Notes under the pieces: generated by a model
What the model was told of the DNA's origin: nothing
The model's input: the letters and a program-made list of their open reading frames with translations, nothing else
Databases searched by the model: none
Assembly: GCA_003669605.1 (NCBI GenBank)
Contig: QWOP01000042.1
Location: 32,861 to 96,860 of the forward strand
Origin: Planctomycetota bacterium
GTDB taxonomy: Bacteria > Planctomycetota > Planctomycetia > Pirellulales > UBA1268
Direction: 5' to 3'
DNA: 64,000 bases
Translations under genes and position numbers: made by a program
Shown: positions 24,166-31,532 of the stretch, in pieces
Layout: the number at the start of each line of letters is the position of its first letter
How positions within the stretch are numbered: the first letter of the stretch is position 1

Positions 24166-25962
24166 ATGCCGTCCCACGCTCCGTCGAATCGTCTTTCCGC
24201 CCCACAGCGCTTCTTGGGGTGCTTTCTCTGGTTGGGGTGCATCCTCTGGGCCTTTGCGACCGCGGCAGGAGCAGTCGAGGTTGCCCCCCCCTCCGACCAA
24301 TCGCTCCTCGACGACACGCGGATCATCGAGGTCGTGATCACTCTCCCGGCAGAAGACTGGGAGAAGCTGCGGAACGAATCCCGTGACCCGGCGAAGGTGT
24401 TCGGAGGGGACACCGTCTCCCCCTTCACCTACCGCCGCGGCGACGTCGTTGTCGATGGGTTTGCCATCGATGGTGTCGGTATCCGCAAGAAGGGGCTGTT
24501 CGGATCGCTCGACTCAGGGAATCCGTCGCTGCTGGTCGATTTCAACCGCTTCGTCGACCAGAACCCCTTGGAAGGGCTCGGCCGGCTGACGCTCAACAAC
24601 AACAAGCAGGATGCGTCGCTGATCAGTCAGTATCTGGCGTACAAACTGTTCCGCGCAGCGGGGCTGGCGGCACCGCGGGTTGGCTTCGCAAACGTCACCG
24701 TCAATGGCGAAGCCCTGGGGATCTATTCCAACGTCGAATCCGTGAAGAAGCCCTTTCTGAAGCGGTCGTTCGGCGACGGGAGCGGTGCCCTCTATGAAGG
24801 GACGATCTGCGATATCCTCCCGGAAGCGCTGGCGCGGCTTGAAGTCCAGGGGAACGAGACGCCGCTGACGAAGCGCCACCTCGCCGATCTGGCTGGGATC
24901 CTAGCCGCAACGGAGCCACTCGATGTCGAGCGGCTCGGAGAGGTGGTCGATGTCGACTGGTTCATCCGCTTTTGGGCACTCGAATCGCTGCTCAACGTCT
25001 GGGATGGATACGCTGCCAACCAGAACAATTATTTCTTCTACGCGACGCCCCGCGACGGCCTATTCCGCTTCATCCCTTGGGGGGCTGATGCCACGGTCGG
25101 CTCGATGCCCGGATTCGGCGGCCCATTCGGCGGCAACCGCACGCCGCCGGCAGTCTTCGCGCAGGCGGCTCTGGCCAACCGGCTCTATTTTTCCCCAGGG
25201 ATCGCCGATCGCTACCGCGCCGAGTTGGAACGGCTCCTGGAAACGGTCTGGAAGGAGGAGGATCTGCTCGCCGACGTCGATCGGCTGGAACACCTGCTCA
25301 CCCCCCGACTTGGCAGTCGTCAAAGCGGAGGCCCCAAGGCGATGCAGTCGGTCCGAGACTACATCGGCAGGCGGCGTGGGGAGATCACCGCAGCACTGGA
25401 AAACTGGCCGGCAGAAGCGCCAGAGACCTACCGCAAACCGATGACCACTGAGCCGCTGGGCACCGCCTCGGGATCGTTTTCCGCCACCTACCGGGACGGT
25501 GCCATCGACGATGTGCCGCCGGCCGAGGTGGAGTTGGAACTGCTGATCGGAGACGACGTGGTGGAACTGACCGAAGTCGAGGCATCGGTGTCGACCTTCA
25601 TGTTTCCCACCTTTGGTGGCGGCGGCGGCCCCCCCGCCGATCCTCCGATGAGCGTCGTGATCTCAGCGAAAAGGGTGAGCGACGACAAACCGATCGCTCT
25701 CAACCTGTTCGTCGATCGTCGACGGATCCGGGAGAACGACCCACAGATTCCGCTCAACGGCATGCTCACCGAGGGGACTTCCGGTTTCGGCATGCCCGGC
25801 TTCGGCCCCATGCGGTCGATCAGCGGCACGCTCGAGCCGATGGAGCGGGGCACCGATCCTGGCAGCATCTTCAGCGGCCGTTTTGATCTCAAGATCGTGC
25901 AGATGCGGGGCGGATTGATGAACTCCGCGCCACTGCGTAAACCGGGCGTTATTCCTGAATAG
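24166..25962 (+). CDS. Secreted CotH-family (spore-coat H kinase-like) protein
   Basis: A 598-aa exported protein with a signal peptide (FLGCFLWLGCILWAFATAAGA) and a CotH domain. The domain shows NNNKQDASLISQYLAYKLFRAAGLAAPR, VTVNGEALGIYSNVESVKKPFLKR, GALYEG, VDWFIRFWALESLLNVWDGYAANQNNYFFY and FRFIPWGADATVGS. CotH proteins are atypical protein kinases; their final motif is normally PWDxD, whereas here it is PWGAD, losing the first Asp. The C-terminal 140 residues are a beta-rich, Gly/Pro-containing tail. It follows the molybdoenzyme by 122 bp, with no evident functional link. Kinase activity should not be assumed. Confidence 0.88.
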   Translation: MPSHAPSNRLSAPQRFLGCFLWLGCILWAFATAAGAVEVAPPSDQSLLDDTRIIEVVITLPAEDWEKLRNESRDPAKVFGGDTVSPFTYRRGDVVVDGFAIDGVGIRKKGLFGSLDSGNPSLLVDFNRFVDQNPLEGLGRLTLNNNKQDASLISQYLAYKLFRAAGLAAPRVGFANVTVNGEALGIYSNVESVKKPFLKRSFGDGSGALYEGTICDILPEALARLEVQGNETPLTKRHLADLAGILAATEPLDVERLGEVVDVDWFIRFWALESLLNVWDGYAANQNNYFFYATPRDGLFRFIPWGADATVGSMPGFGGPFGGNRTPPAVFAQAALANRLYFSPGIADRYRAELERLLETVWKEEDLLADVDRLEHLLTPRLGSRQSGGPKAMQSVRDYIGRRRGEITAALENWPAEAPETYRKPMTTEPLGTASGSFSATYRDGAIDDVPPAEVELELLIGDDVVELTEVEASVSTFMFPTFGGGGGPPADPPMSVVISAKRVSDDKPIALNLFVDRRRIRENDPQIPLNGMLTEGTSGFGMPGFGPMRSISGTLEPMERGTDPGSIFSGRFDLKIVQMRGGLMNSAPLRKPGVIPE

Positions 25963-26080
25963 CAGGCTCTTGAATAGCAGGATTTTGGGAAGCGGTCGGA
26001 CGGCGTTGCAGAAGGACCAGTCACGACTAGCCCTGACCAGTGACGCGATGACTTCAAATCATCGGCCCGTCTTTGACAAG

Positions 26081-26275
26081 TCATTCCGCAGGGGCAGATG
26101 ATCCCTGGAAATCGGCGACGGCATGCAGCGTCGAACTGGAGGCATCACGCCATCCACCGATCAGGCACAACGCCACGGCGAGCATCGTCCAGACGAAGGT
26201 TCCGCAGAGCGTGCCAGAGAATCGGCAAGCGATATCCGCCCCAGCAGAGAACCGACTCGTCGGGCCCGGTTTCAT
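26081..26275 (-). CDS. Possible small single-TM protein
   Basis: A 64-aa frame beginning MKPGPTSRFSAGADIACRF with one hydrophobic segment (GTFVWTMLAVALCLIGGW) and a GGAG ribosome site 10 nt upstream. It occupies an otherwise empty gap between the CotH gene and the next secreted protein. The composition supports it modestly; no family is recognised. Confidence 0.35.
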   Translation of the reverse strand: MKPGPTSRFSAGADIACRFSGTLCGTFVWTMLAVALCLIGGWRDASSSTLHAVADFQGSSAPAE

Positions 26276-26531
26276 GATCCATTGACTCCGACCAAGTATC
26301 CGCTGGGTGGGCACCGTCCGTGGTGGCCGTTCCTCTGCGATTTCTACTGTACGGCGTCAAAACTTCTGGCGACAACCCCCCCCACACCAACTCCACAGGC
26401 GGTGCAGCGACAGACAGTCACCTGAGAACGACAGATCGTTCACAGGCGAGGGGTGTTTTCTTCGGGGATCTTTCGCCTTGGGATGGCAGGCCCATCCTGC
26501 TAGCCTCCCCGCCCCCCCGGGAGATCTATCC

Positions 26532-27467
26532 ATGCGCTCCAGTATTCTTCCCTCTCCCCTCACTTCCCCCCCTCAGGCGTTGCCGCCAGGCCCGCGCCGG
26601 AGCGTCTCCGCGGTCGGGGCTGTGGCATGTCTGTGTGGGATCGCACTCCTCACCCCTCCCGCCAGCGCCCCGGCGCAGGAACCGGGAACTCTCCGAGTGG
26701 AGACCACCGTGTTCACTGGCGACGACAAGGAGCCTGTGGCCCGGAGCCTGACGCTGTTCCGCAACGGCATCGCCTGGGACTTCCTCGAGCCGGTGGTGAA
26801 ACCGGGGGGCAAGGGCGACGGCGGGGGGGAAAAGAAAACCGAATTCGTGCTTCACGACCCGGCACGGCAGCGGATCGTGCTGGTGGATCCCGAGCGGAGC
26901 GTGAAGACCCACATCGACACCCTGCGCTTGGAGCGGCTGCGGGCCTCGCTGGGGACGTGGGCCAGGAAATCAGACGACAAGGTGATGGCGTGGGCGGGAG
27001 GCCCAGATTTCACCTCCGCCATCGAGGAGGATTCCAAGAGCGTGACTCTCGTGGGACCGCGGGTCCGATACGACGTCCGCTTTGAGCCGGCGCCCTCGGC
27101 TGACGCAGCCGAGGAATACAGCCGGTTCGCCGACGCGGCGCTCCTGGTCAAGGCGCTTATCCATCCGGGGGGCCTGCCACCATTTCCGCGGATCGCGATC
27201 AATCGTCGGGTGGCCACGGCGGGTGGCATCCCGATCGCCGTCACCTTGGAGATGGAGTCGCGCGTGTCAAAATTCGGCGGCCGTGCGGATGTTGTCCGCT
27301 CCGAACACAAGGTTCTCCCTTCACTCCTGGCAGGTGATCACAAGCGGATCGCCTCCGCCGAGGAGCGGCTCGCGGTGGCGGAGTCAGTCGATCTGGCCAC
27401 CTACGCCGGTGCGCTTCCGGCCCCTCCAGGCGCCGCTGGAGAGACCGCAGCACCTGCGCTCCGCTAA
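26532..27467 (+). CDS. Secreted hypothetical protein, planctomycete type
   Basis: A 311-aa protein with GGGAGA 8 nt upstream and a signal peptide (VSAVGAVACLCGIALLTPPASAPAQ). The mature part describes a two-layer, beta-rich protein: RVETTVFTGDDKEPVARSLTLFRNGIAWDFLEP, FVLHDPARQRIVLVDPERSVKTHIDT, and a helical FADAALLVKALIHPG. No catalytic motif or known family is visible. Its TAA stop codon is the first three bases of repeat copy A, so the insertion or spread of that element seems to have set the gene's end. Confidence 0.75.
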   Translation: MRSSILPSPLTSPPQALPPGPRRSVSAVGAVACLCGIALLTPPASAPAQEPGTLRVETTVFTGDDKEPVARSLTLFRNGIAWDFLEPVVKPGGKGDGGGEKKTEFVLHDPARQRIVLVDPERSVKTHIDTLRLERLRASLGTWARKSDDKVMAWAGGPDFTSAIEEDSKSVTLVGPRVRYDVRFEPAPSADAAEEYSRFADAALLVKALIHPGGLPPFPRIAINRRVATAGGIPIAVTLEMESRVSKFGGRADVVRSEHKVLPSLLAGDHKRIASAEERLAVAESVDLATYAGALPAPPGAAGETAAPALR

Positions 27468-27590
27468 CTGCCCGTTGAAAAAGTCATCCCTGACCTTTTT
27501 CCCCTTGGAAAACCTCCGGTTTTCTCGAGTGCTGCGCACTCGCGACCGCCTCCTGCTGTCGGGCCGGCAGTTTATCCACGGCCTGCTGAG
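27465..27590 (+). repeat. Dispersed TIR element, copy A (full length)
   Basis: The core 27467-27586 is 120 bp, the same as copy B. The ends ACTGCCCGTTGAAAAAGT and AGTTTATCCACGGCCTGC are imperfect inverted repeats. Hairpin 1 (27477-27501) is GAAAAAGTCA / TGACCTTTTTC with one bulged G; hairpin 2 (27526-27542) is CGAGTGC TGC GCACTCG. The left TAA is the stop codon of the upstream gene. Confidence 0.85.
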
Positions 27591-27920
27591 CGGGGAGAAG
27601 GGTGCCCCCCGGCCGAAGGTCTGCCATCTCTTCAACCGCAGACCGACGCGTCCCGCGATCGATACCGCCGGATCGCGCCGGAACAATACGATCCACAGGA
27701 ATTGACTCCGCGGCCCCCAAGAAACTCGGCCTGGACGGACGATGTTTCCTCTACCGCACAGATTGCCCATCTCACTGAATCAGCCCTGCTTCCACCATCT
27801 TGGGGAAACAGGCCACACGGCAGATCGCCCGGACGGCAGGAGGCCGCGGTGGTTGACATGTGTACAGCGTTGTCACTAGAGTTCAACGATTCATCGACAC
27901 AGCCCGGAATGGAGTCTCCC
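27468..27920 (+). other. Intergenic region: repeat copy A and csrA leader
   Basis: 453 bp without a credible gene. Bases 27468-27590 are repeat copy A. The remainder is the leader of csrA; frames open here have poor composition. A candidate promoter lies at 27853-27881. Confidence 0.6.
27853..27881 (+). promoter_or_regulatory. Candidate csrA promoter
   Basis: A perfect TTGACA at 27853-27858, a 17-bp spacer and CTAGAG as a poor -10 box. It lies about 40 bp before the csrA start. The -35 is good and the -10 is weak, so this is a suggestion only. Confidence 0.3.
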
Positions 27921-28193
27921 ATGCTGGTTCTCTCGCGAAAACAGAACGAACGGATTCGAGTGGGCGATTCGGTCGTGGTGACCATCGTCCGCGTCAGCGG
28001 CGACAAGGTGCGGATTGGGATCGAGGCCCCGCCGGGTGTGCGCGTGCTCCGCGACGAGCTTCGCGGCCATTCCGACAGGGACTTGGGCCGCGTTGACGGA
28101 GCCGGTATCTCCCAGCAGCCGACCAACACGCAGGCGATCGAATTGCGGTTACCGCCGCTGGCCATCGATCGGCTGTTGAGCGCGGCCGGGTGA
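27921..28193 (+). CDS. csrA: Carbon storage regulator CsrA (RNA-binding translational regulator)
   Basis: A 90-aa homodimeric protein that binds GGA motifs in mRNA leaders and blocks or alters translation. The core is classical: MLVLSRKQNERIRVGDSVVVTIVRV, then VRIGIEAPPGVRVLRDEL, with the RNA-contacting Leu4/Arg6 and the Arg of VLRDEL in place. A tail of about 40 residues ending LAIDRLLSAAG is longer than in E. coli CsrA (61 aa). The start at 27921 is fixed by GGAG at 27911-27914; an in-frame ATG at 27909 overlaps that site. Only 3 bp separate it from the next gene, so the two should be translated together. It may control its own message through the hairpin at 28297-28335. Confidence 0.95.
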   Translation: MLVLSRKQNERIRVGDSVVVTIVRVSGDKVRIGIEAPPGVRVLRDELRGHSDRDLGRVDGAGISQQPTNTQAIELRLPPLAIDRLLSAAG

Positions 28194-28196
28194 TGA

Positions 28197-28949
28197 ATGC
28201 CATCGTTCCTTGACACGTGGCCCCGCCGGGCGGGCATCGCCGCCGCCGTGGCGGTGGGCTTCCTCGCCACTGCCGTGATCGTCGTTCGCTATCAACCACC
28301 GGTGGTGAGGGGACCTTTATCCCTCACCACCGGTGCTTCCCAACCATCCCCTGATCAGGCCTCCAGTCGGATGCTGACCAAGGCCTCCGCCTTTCTCGCC
28401 GCCCTCAACAGACCCGGCGACTGGGGAACCGCCGTCACCGACGAGGAGGTGAATGCCTGGCTGACGGTCGATTTGCCCAGAAACCATGCCAGACTCCTCC
28501 CCCGGGGCATGCGACTGCCGGTGGTCCGTTTCTTGGAACGGGGTATTGCAGCCGCGATTCGCGTCGGCACCGGGCCCTTCGAGGCCACGCTGTGGGCCGA
28601 GGCGACCGTCCAACTCCGCCGAGACAACCTGATCGGGGTCGGCATCCGGGCCGCCGGAATCGGTGCCATCCCCATCTCCCCAGGCTTGGTGCTCAAGGGG
28701 ATTGCCAGCCGCGCTGCCGCCGCCGGGGTCACGACCGAAATCCGCCTCGTCGAAGGACAGCCCCAGTTGCTCCTCCAGCTGCCTGGAAATACTCGCGGGG
28801 CACCGGGAGATGGCCCGGAGTACCATCTTGAGGGCCTGCGGCTCACTCCCGGAGAACTTGTCTTGGCCGGCACAACACAGATTGCTCCGGCAAGCGCCAC
28901 CTTGCTTCAGGCGCCCGATCCACCGCGGGGGGCCAATCCGCAGCGGTAG
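28197..28949 (+). CDS. Hypothetical N-anchored protein coupled to csrA
   Basis: A 250-aa protein with one N-terminal membrane segment (GIAAAVAVGFLATAVIVV, residues about 13-30) and an extracytoplasmic domain that I do not recognise. That domain has TDEEVNAWLTVDLPRNHARLLP, then alternating hydrophobic strands (FEATLWAEATVQLRRDNLIGVGIRAAGIGAIPI), suggesting a lipid- or membrane-facing beta structure. The ATG lies 3 bp after the csrA stop. Codons 34-47 are formed by a perfect 15-bp inverted repeat, so the N-terminal linker is shaped by RNA or DNA structure. Confidence 0.75.
   Translation: MPSFLDTWPRRAGIAAAVAVGFLATAVIVVRYQPPVVRGPLSLTTGASQPSPDQASSRMLTKASAFLAALNRPGDWGTAVTDEEVNAWLTVDLPRNHARLLPRGMRLPVVRFLERGIAAAIRVGTGPFEATLWAEATVQLRRDNLIGVGIRAAGIGAIPISPGLVLKGIASRAAAAGVTTEIRLVEGQPQLLLQLPGNTRGAPGDGPEYHLEGLRLTPGELVLAGTTQIAPASATLLQAPDPPRGANPQR
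28297..28335. promoter_or_regulatory. Perfect 15-bp hairpin inside the gene downstream of csrA
   Basis: CACCGGTGGTGAGGG (28297-28311), loop GACCTTTAT, CCCTCACCACCGGTG (28321-28335). A G-U pair could extend it by one. A GGA straddles the stem-loop junction, the placement favoured by CsrA sites. No T-run follows. Confidence 0.7.
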
Positions 28950-29067
28950 GCATCGCAAAAGCCCCTTTGAGTCTGCCGACCATTCCCCTCGATCCAGGAA
29001 AGCGTTCCCCAGCGGCACCGTCCGCCCCTCTCCACGATCACGTCTCTTTTTCCAATAGGGCCATGCC

Positions 29068-30456
29068 ATGTCGACCATCCGGTTTCTCGGTGCGGCCGGT
29101 ACCGTATCAGGCTCCAGACACCTCCTCGAGCACGACGGCAAGCGTGTCCTGGTGGATTGCGGACTGTTCCAGGGGGAGAAGGGGTTGCGACTGCGGAACT
29201 GGGACCGGTTTGCGGTCCCTCCCGACTCCATCGACGCGGTGGTCCTGACCCACGGCCACATCGATCACTCCGGTTGGCTGCCACGGTTGGTCCGGGAGGG
29301 CTTCCGGGGTCCGATCCTCACCTCGCGGGCCACCGCCGATCTCCTTGGCCTGCTCCTCTACGATTCGGCCAAATGCCAAGACGAGGACGCCGAATATGCC
29401 AACCGCAAGGGCTATTCGCGGCACCAACCAGCGCTCCCTCTCTACGACGAGAAGGACGTCGACCGGGCACTGCGCCTTGTCCGGCCCGTCGATCGCGAAA
29501 CCTGGTTCCCCCCCGCGAAGGAGATCCGCTGCAGGTTTCACGACGCCGGACACATGCTCGGCAGTTCGTTTGTGGAGATGGAATTGGCGACATCCGCGGA
29601 GCCCTTGCGGATCGTCTTCTCGGGGGACGTCGGCCGGTACGACGCACCGCTTTACAACGATCCTGTGCCTCCTCCCCCCTGCGACATCCTCGTCTGCGAG
29701 AGCACCTACGGTGATCGCGATCACACCCCCAGTCGTCCGCTCGACGAACTGGAGGCGGCGACGAAGGAAGCCATCGCGCGGGGGGGCATGCTGCTGGTGG
29801 CATCGTTCGCCATTGGCCGCTGCCAGCAACTGGTCTATCTCTTACGAACGCTGATGGCTGCCGGGAGGCTGCCCGAGATTCCGGTCTGGATCGATTCCCC
29901 GATGGCAGTCGAGGCCACGGAGGTCTTCCGGCGCCACGTCGAAGAACACGACTTCACCGAAGCCCGCATGCAGGGGGTCGCCGATTCACTCGCCTCACCG
30001 TGGGTGCGGATGGCCAAGACCGCCGATGAATCGAAGGCCATCAATGCCCACGCCGGGCCCGGCATCGTCATCGCATCCAGCGGGATGATGAACGGCGGCC
30101 GGATCCTCCATCATCTGGCCCGTCGCCTTCCCGACCCCAAGACGACGGTGCTCGTTGCCGGATTCCAGGCCATCGGTACCCGTGGTCGCTCGCTCGTCGA
30201 CGGCGCTCGGTTTCTGCACATTCACGGCCGTGACATTGAAGTCCGGGCCGCGGTGCGGCGGGTTGATGCCCTCTCCGGCCACGCCGATCGTCACGAGTTG
30301 TCGCGTTGGCTGGGCAGCATGCCCACCCCGCGGCGCACATTCCTCGTCCATGGTGAGCCCGCCGCCGCACGCGGTCTGGCCGATCACCTCCGCACCACCC
30401 TGGGCTGGGAGACGACCATCCCCGCGATCGGCGACGCCTTTGACATCAGTTCCTGA
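29068..30456 (+). CDS. Metallo-beta-lactamase / beta-CASP ribonuclease-like protein
   Basis: A 462-aa cytoplasmic hydrolase related to bacterial and archaeal CPSF-like nucleases. The zinc site is LTHGHIDHSGW, with later ligands in HDAGHMLGSS and FSGDVGRYD. The beta-CASP motifs are IDSPMAVEATEVF (A), ASSGMMNGGRILHHL (B) and LSGHADRHEL with LVHGEP (C). MSTIRFLGAAGTVSGSRHLLE at the start is standard. Members process RNA 3' ends or degrade RNA; the precise role is unknown. It stands alone, 71 bp before the LOG gene, which may follow in the same transcript. Confidence 0.92.
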   Translation: MSTIRFLGAAGTVSGSRHLLEHDGKRVLVDCGLFQGEKGLRLRNWDRFAVPPDSIDAVVLTHGHIDHSGWLPRLVREGFRGPILTSRATADLLGLLLYDSAKCQDEDAEYANRKGYSRHQPALPLYDEKDVDRALRLVRPVDRETWFPPAKEIRCRFHDAGHMLGSSFVEMELATSAEPLRIVFSGDVGRYDAPLYNDPVPPPPCDILVCESTYGDRDHTPSRPLDELEAATKEAIARGGMLLVASFAIGRCQQLVYLLRTLMAAGRLPEIPVWIDSPMAVEATEVFRRHVEEHDFTEARMQGVADSLASPWVRMAKTADESKAINAHAGPGIVIASSGMMNGGRILHHLARRLPDPKTTVLVAGFQAIGTRGRSLVDGARFLHIHGRDIEVRAAVRRVDALSGHADRHELSRWLGSMPTPRRTFLVHGEPAAARGLADHLRTTLGWETTIPAIGDAFDISS

Positions 30457-30527
30457 ACGCTCGCCCCGCGTCCGTTGTCAGGCCCCACCAGCGTCCCTTT
30501 CAGCCCCGCTTTCCTCGCCGAAATCCG

Positions 30528-31448
30528 ATGCCCAACACACCCCCAGCCCCCCCCAAGACATGCAGTATGCTCCCCGACACAACGCTCGGGGACGATGTTG
30601 CGCTCGTGGCCGAGAACATGGAGGCGATCCTCAGTTCGCCGAGTTACGGACTCGCCCAAAACGACCACCGGCTGATGGAAAGACCCGAAGTTCGCGGCGC
30701 CCGCATGCTGCTGGAGCTTGAGAAGGCGGAACTGGCCTTCCGGGAGCACAAGATCGACTCCACGGTGATCGTCTTTGGCGGCACCCAAATCGTCGAACGA
30801 GGGGCTGCCGAACGGCGGCTTTCGGAGACCCGCAGGGCCTCGCAAGCCAACCCCGATTCCCCGCGGCTGAAACGGGACTTCGTGCGGGCCGAGAAACTCC
30901 TCTCGCGGAGCCGGTATTACGACGACGCCCGCGCGTTCGCCCGGCTGGTATCGATCGATAACCAGTGCGATGACATCCGCAAATTCGTGATTGTCACCGG
31001 GGGAGGGCCAGGGATCATGGAGGCCGCCAACCGCGGTGCCTTCGACGTCGGCTGCCAGTCGATCGGCCTCAACATCAAACTCCCCGCCGAGCAGCAACCG
31101 AATCCCTTCATCACGCCCGACCTCTGCTTCCAGTTTAAATACTTCGCCCTGCGGAAGTTCCACTTCATCCTCCGGGCCGCCGCCGTGGTGCTCTTTCCCG
31201 GAGGCTTCGGCACGCTCGATGAGATGTTCGAGACGCTCACGCTCCGCCAGACCCACCGCATGCAGCCGGTGCCGATCATCCTCTTCGGCCGCGAATACTG
31301 GTCGCAGATTATCAACTTCCAGCAGATGGCCGACGAGGGGGTGATCTCCGACGACCATCTCAGGCTCTTCTCCTGGGCGGAGACTCCGGCGGAAGCCTGG
31401 CAGCAGATCGTCGAATTCCACAACGCCAAGCGGACGGCCACCCCGTGA
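30528..31448 (+). CDS. LOG-family Rossmann protein (TIGR00730-like)
   Basis: A 306-aa protein of the lysine-decarboxylase-like LOG family, which includes cytokinin-type phosphoribohydrolases that cleave nucleoside monophosphates. The two signatures are GGGPGIMEAANRGAF and PGGFGTLDEMFETLTLRQT, the latter carrying the catalytic PGGxGTxxE. The N-terminal 60 residues include a helical HRLMERPEVRGARMLLELEKAEL extension seen in longer members. A later start (30567) is possible. The substrate cannot be read from sequence. Confidence 0.88.
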   Translation: MPNTPPAPPKTCSMLPDTTLGDDVALVAENMEAILSSPSYGLAQNDHRLMERPEVRGARMLLELEKAELAFREHKIDSTVIVFGGTQIVERGAAERRLSETRRASQANPDSPRLKRDFVRAEKLLSRSRYYDDARAFARLVSIDNQCDDIRKFVIVTGGGPGIMEAANRGAFDVGCQSIGLNIKLPAEQQPNPFITPDLCFQFKYFALRKFHFILRAAAVVLFPGGFGTLDEMFETLTLRQTHRMQPVPIILFGREYWSQIINFQQMADEGVISDDHLRLFSWAETPAEAWQQIVEFHNAKRTATP

Positions 31449-31532
31449 GCCGGCACCCTTGCGGGTCTTGGTCGGACGCATCTCCGAAGCGATGAGAAGA
31501 TCCCTCCTCGATCCGCCGCCGCCTGCCCCTGT

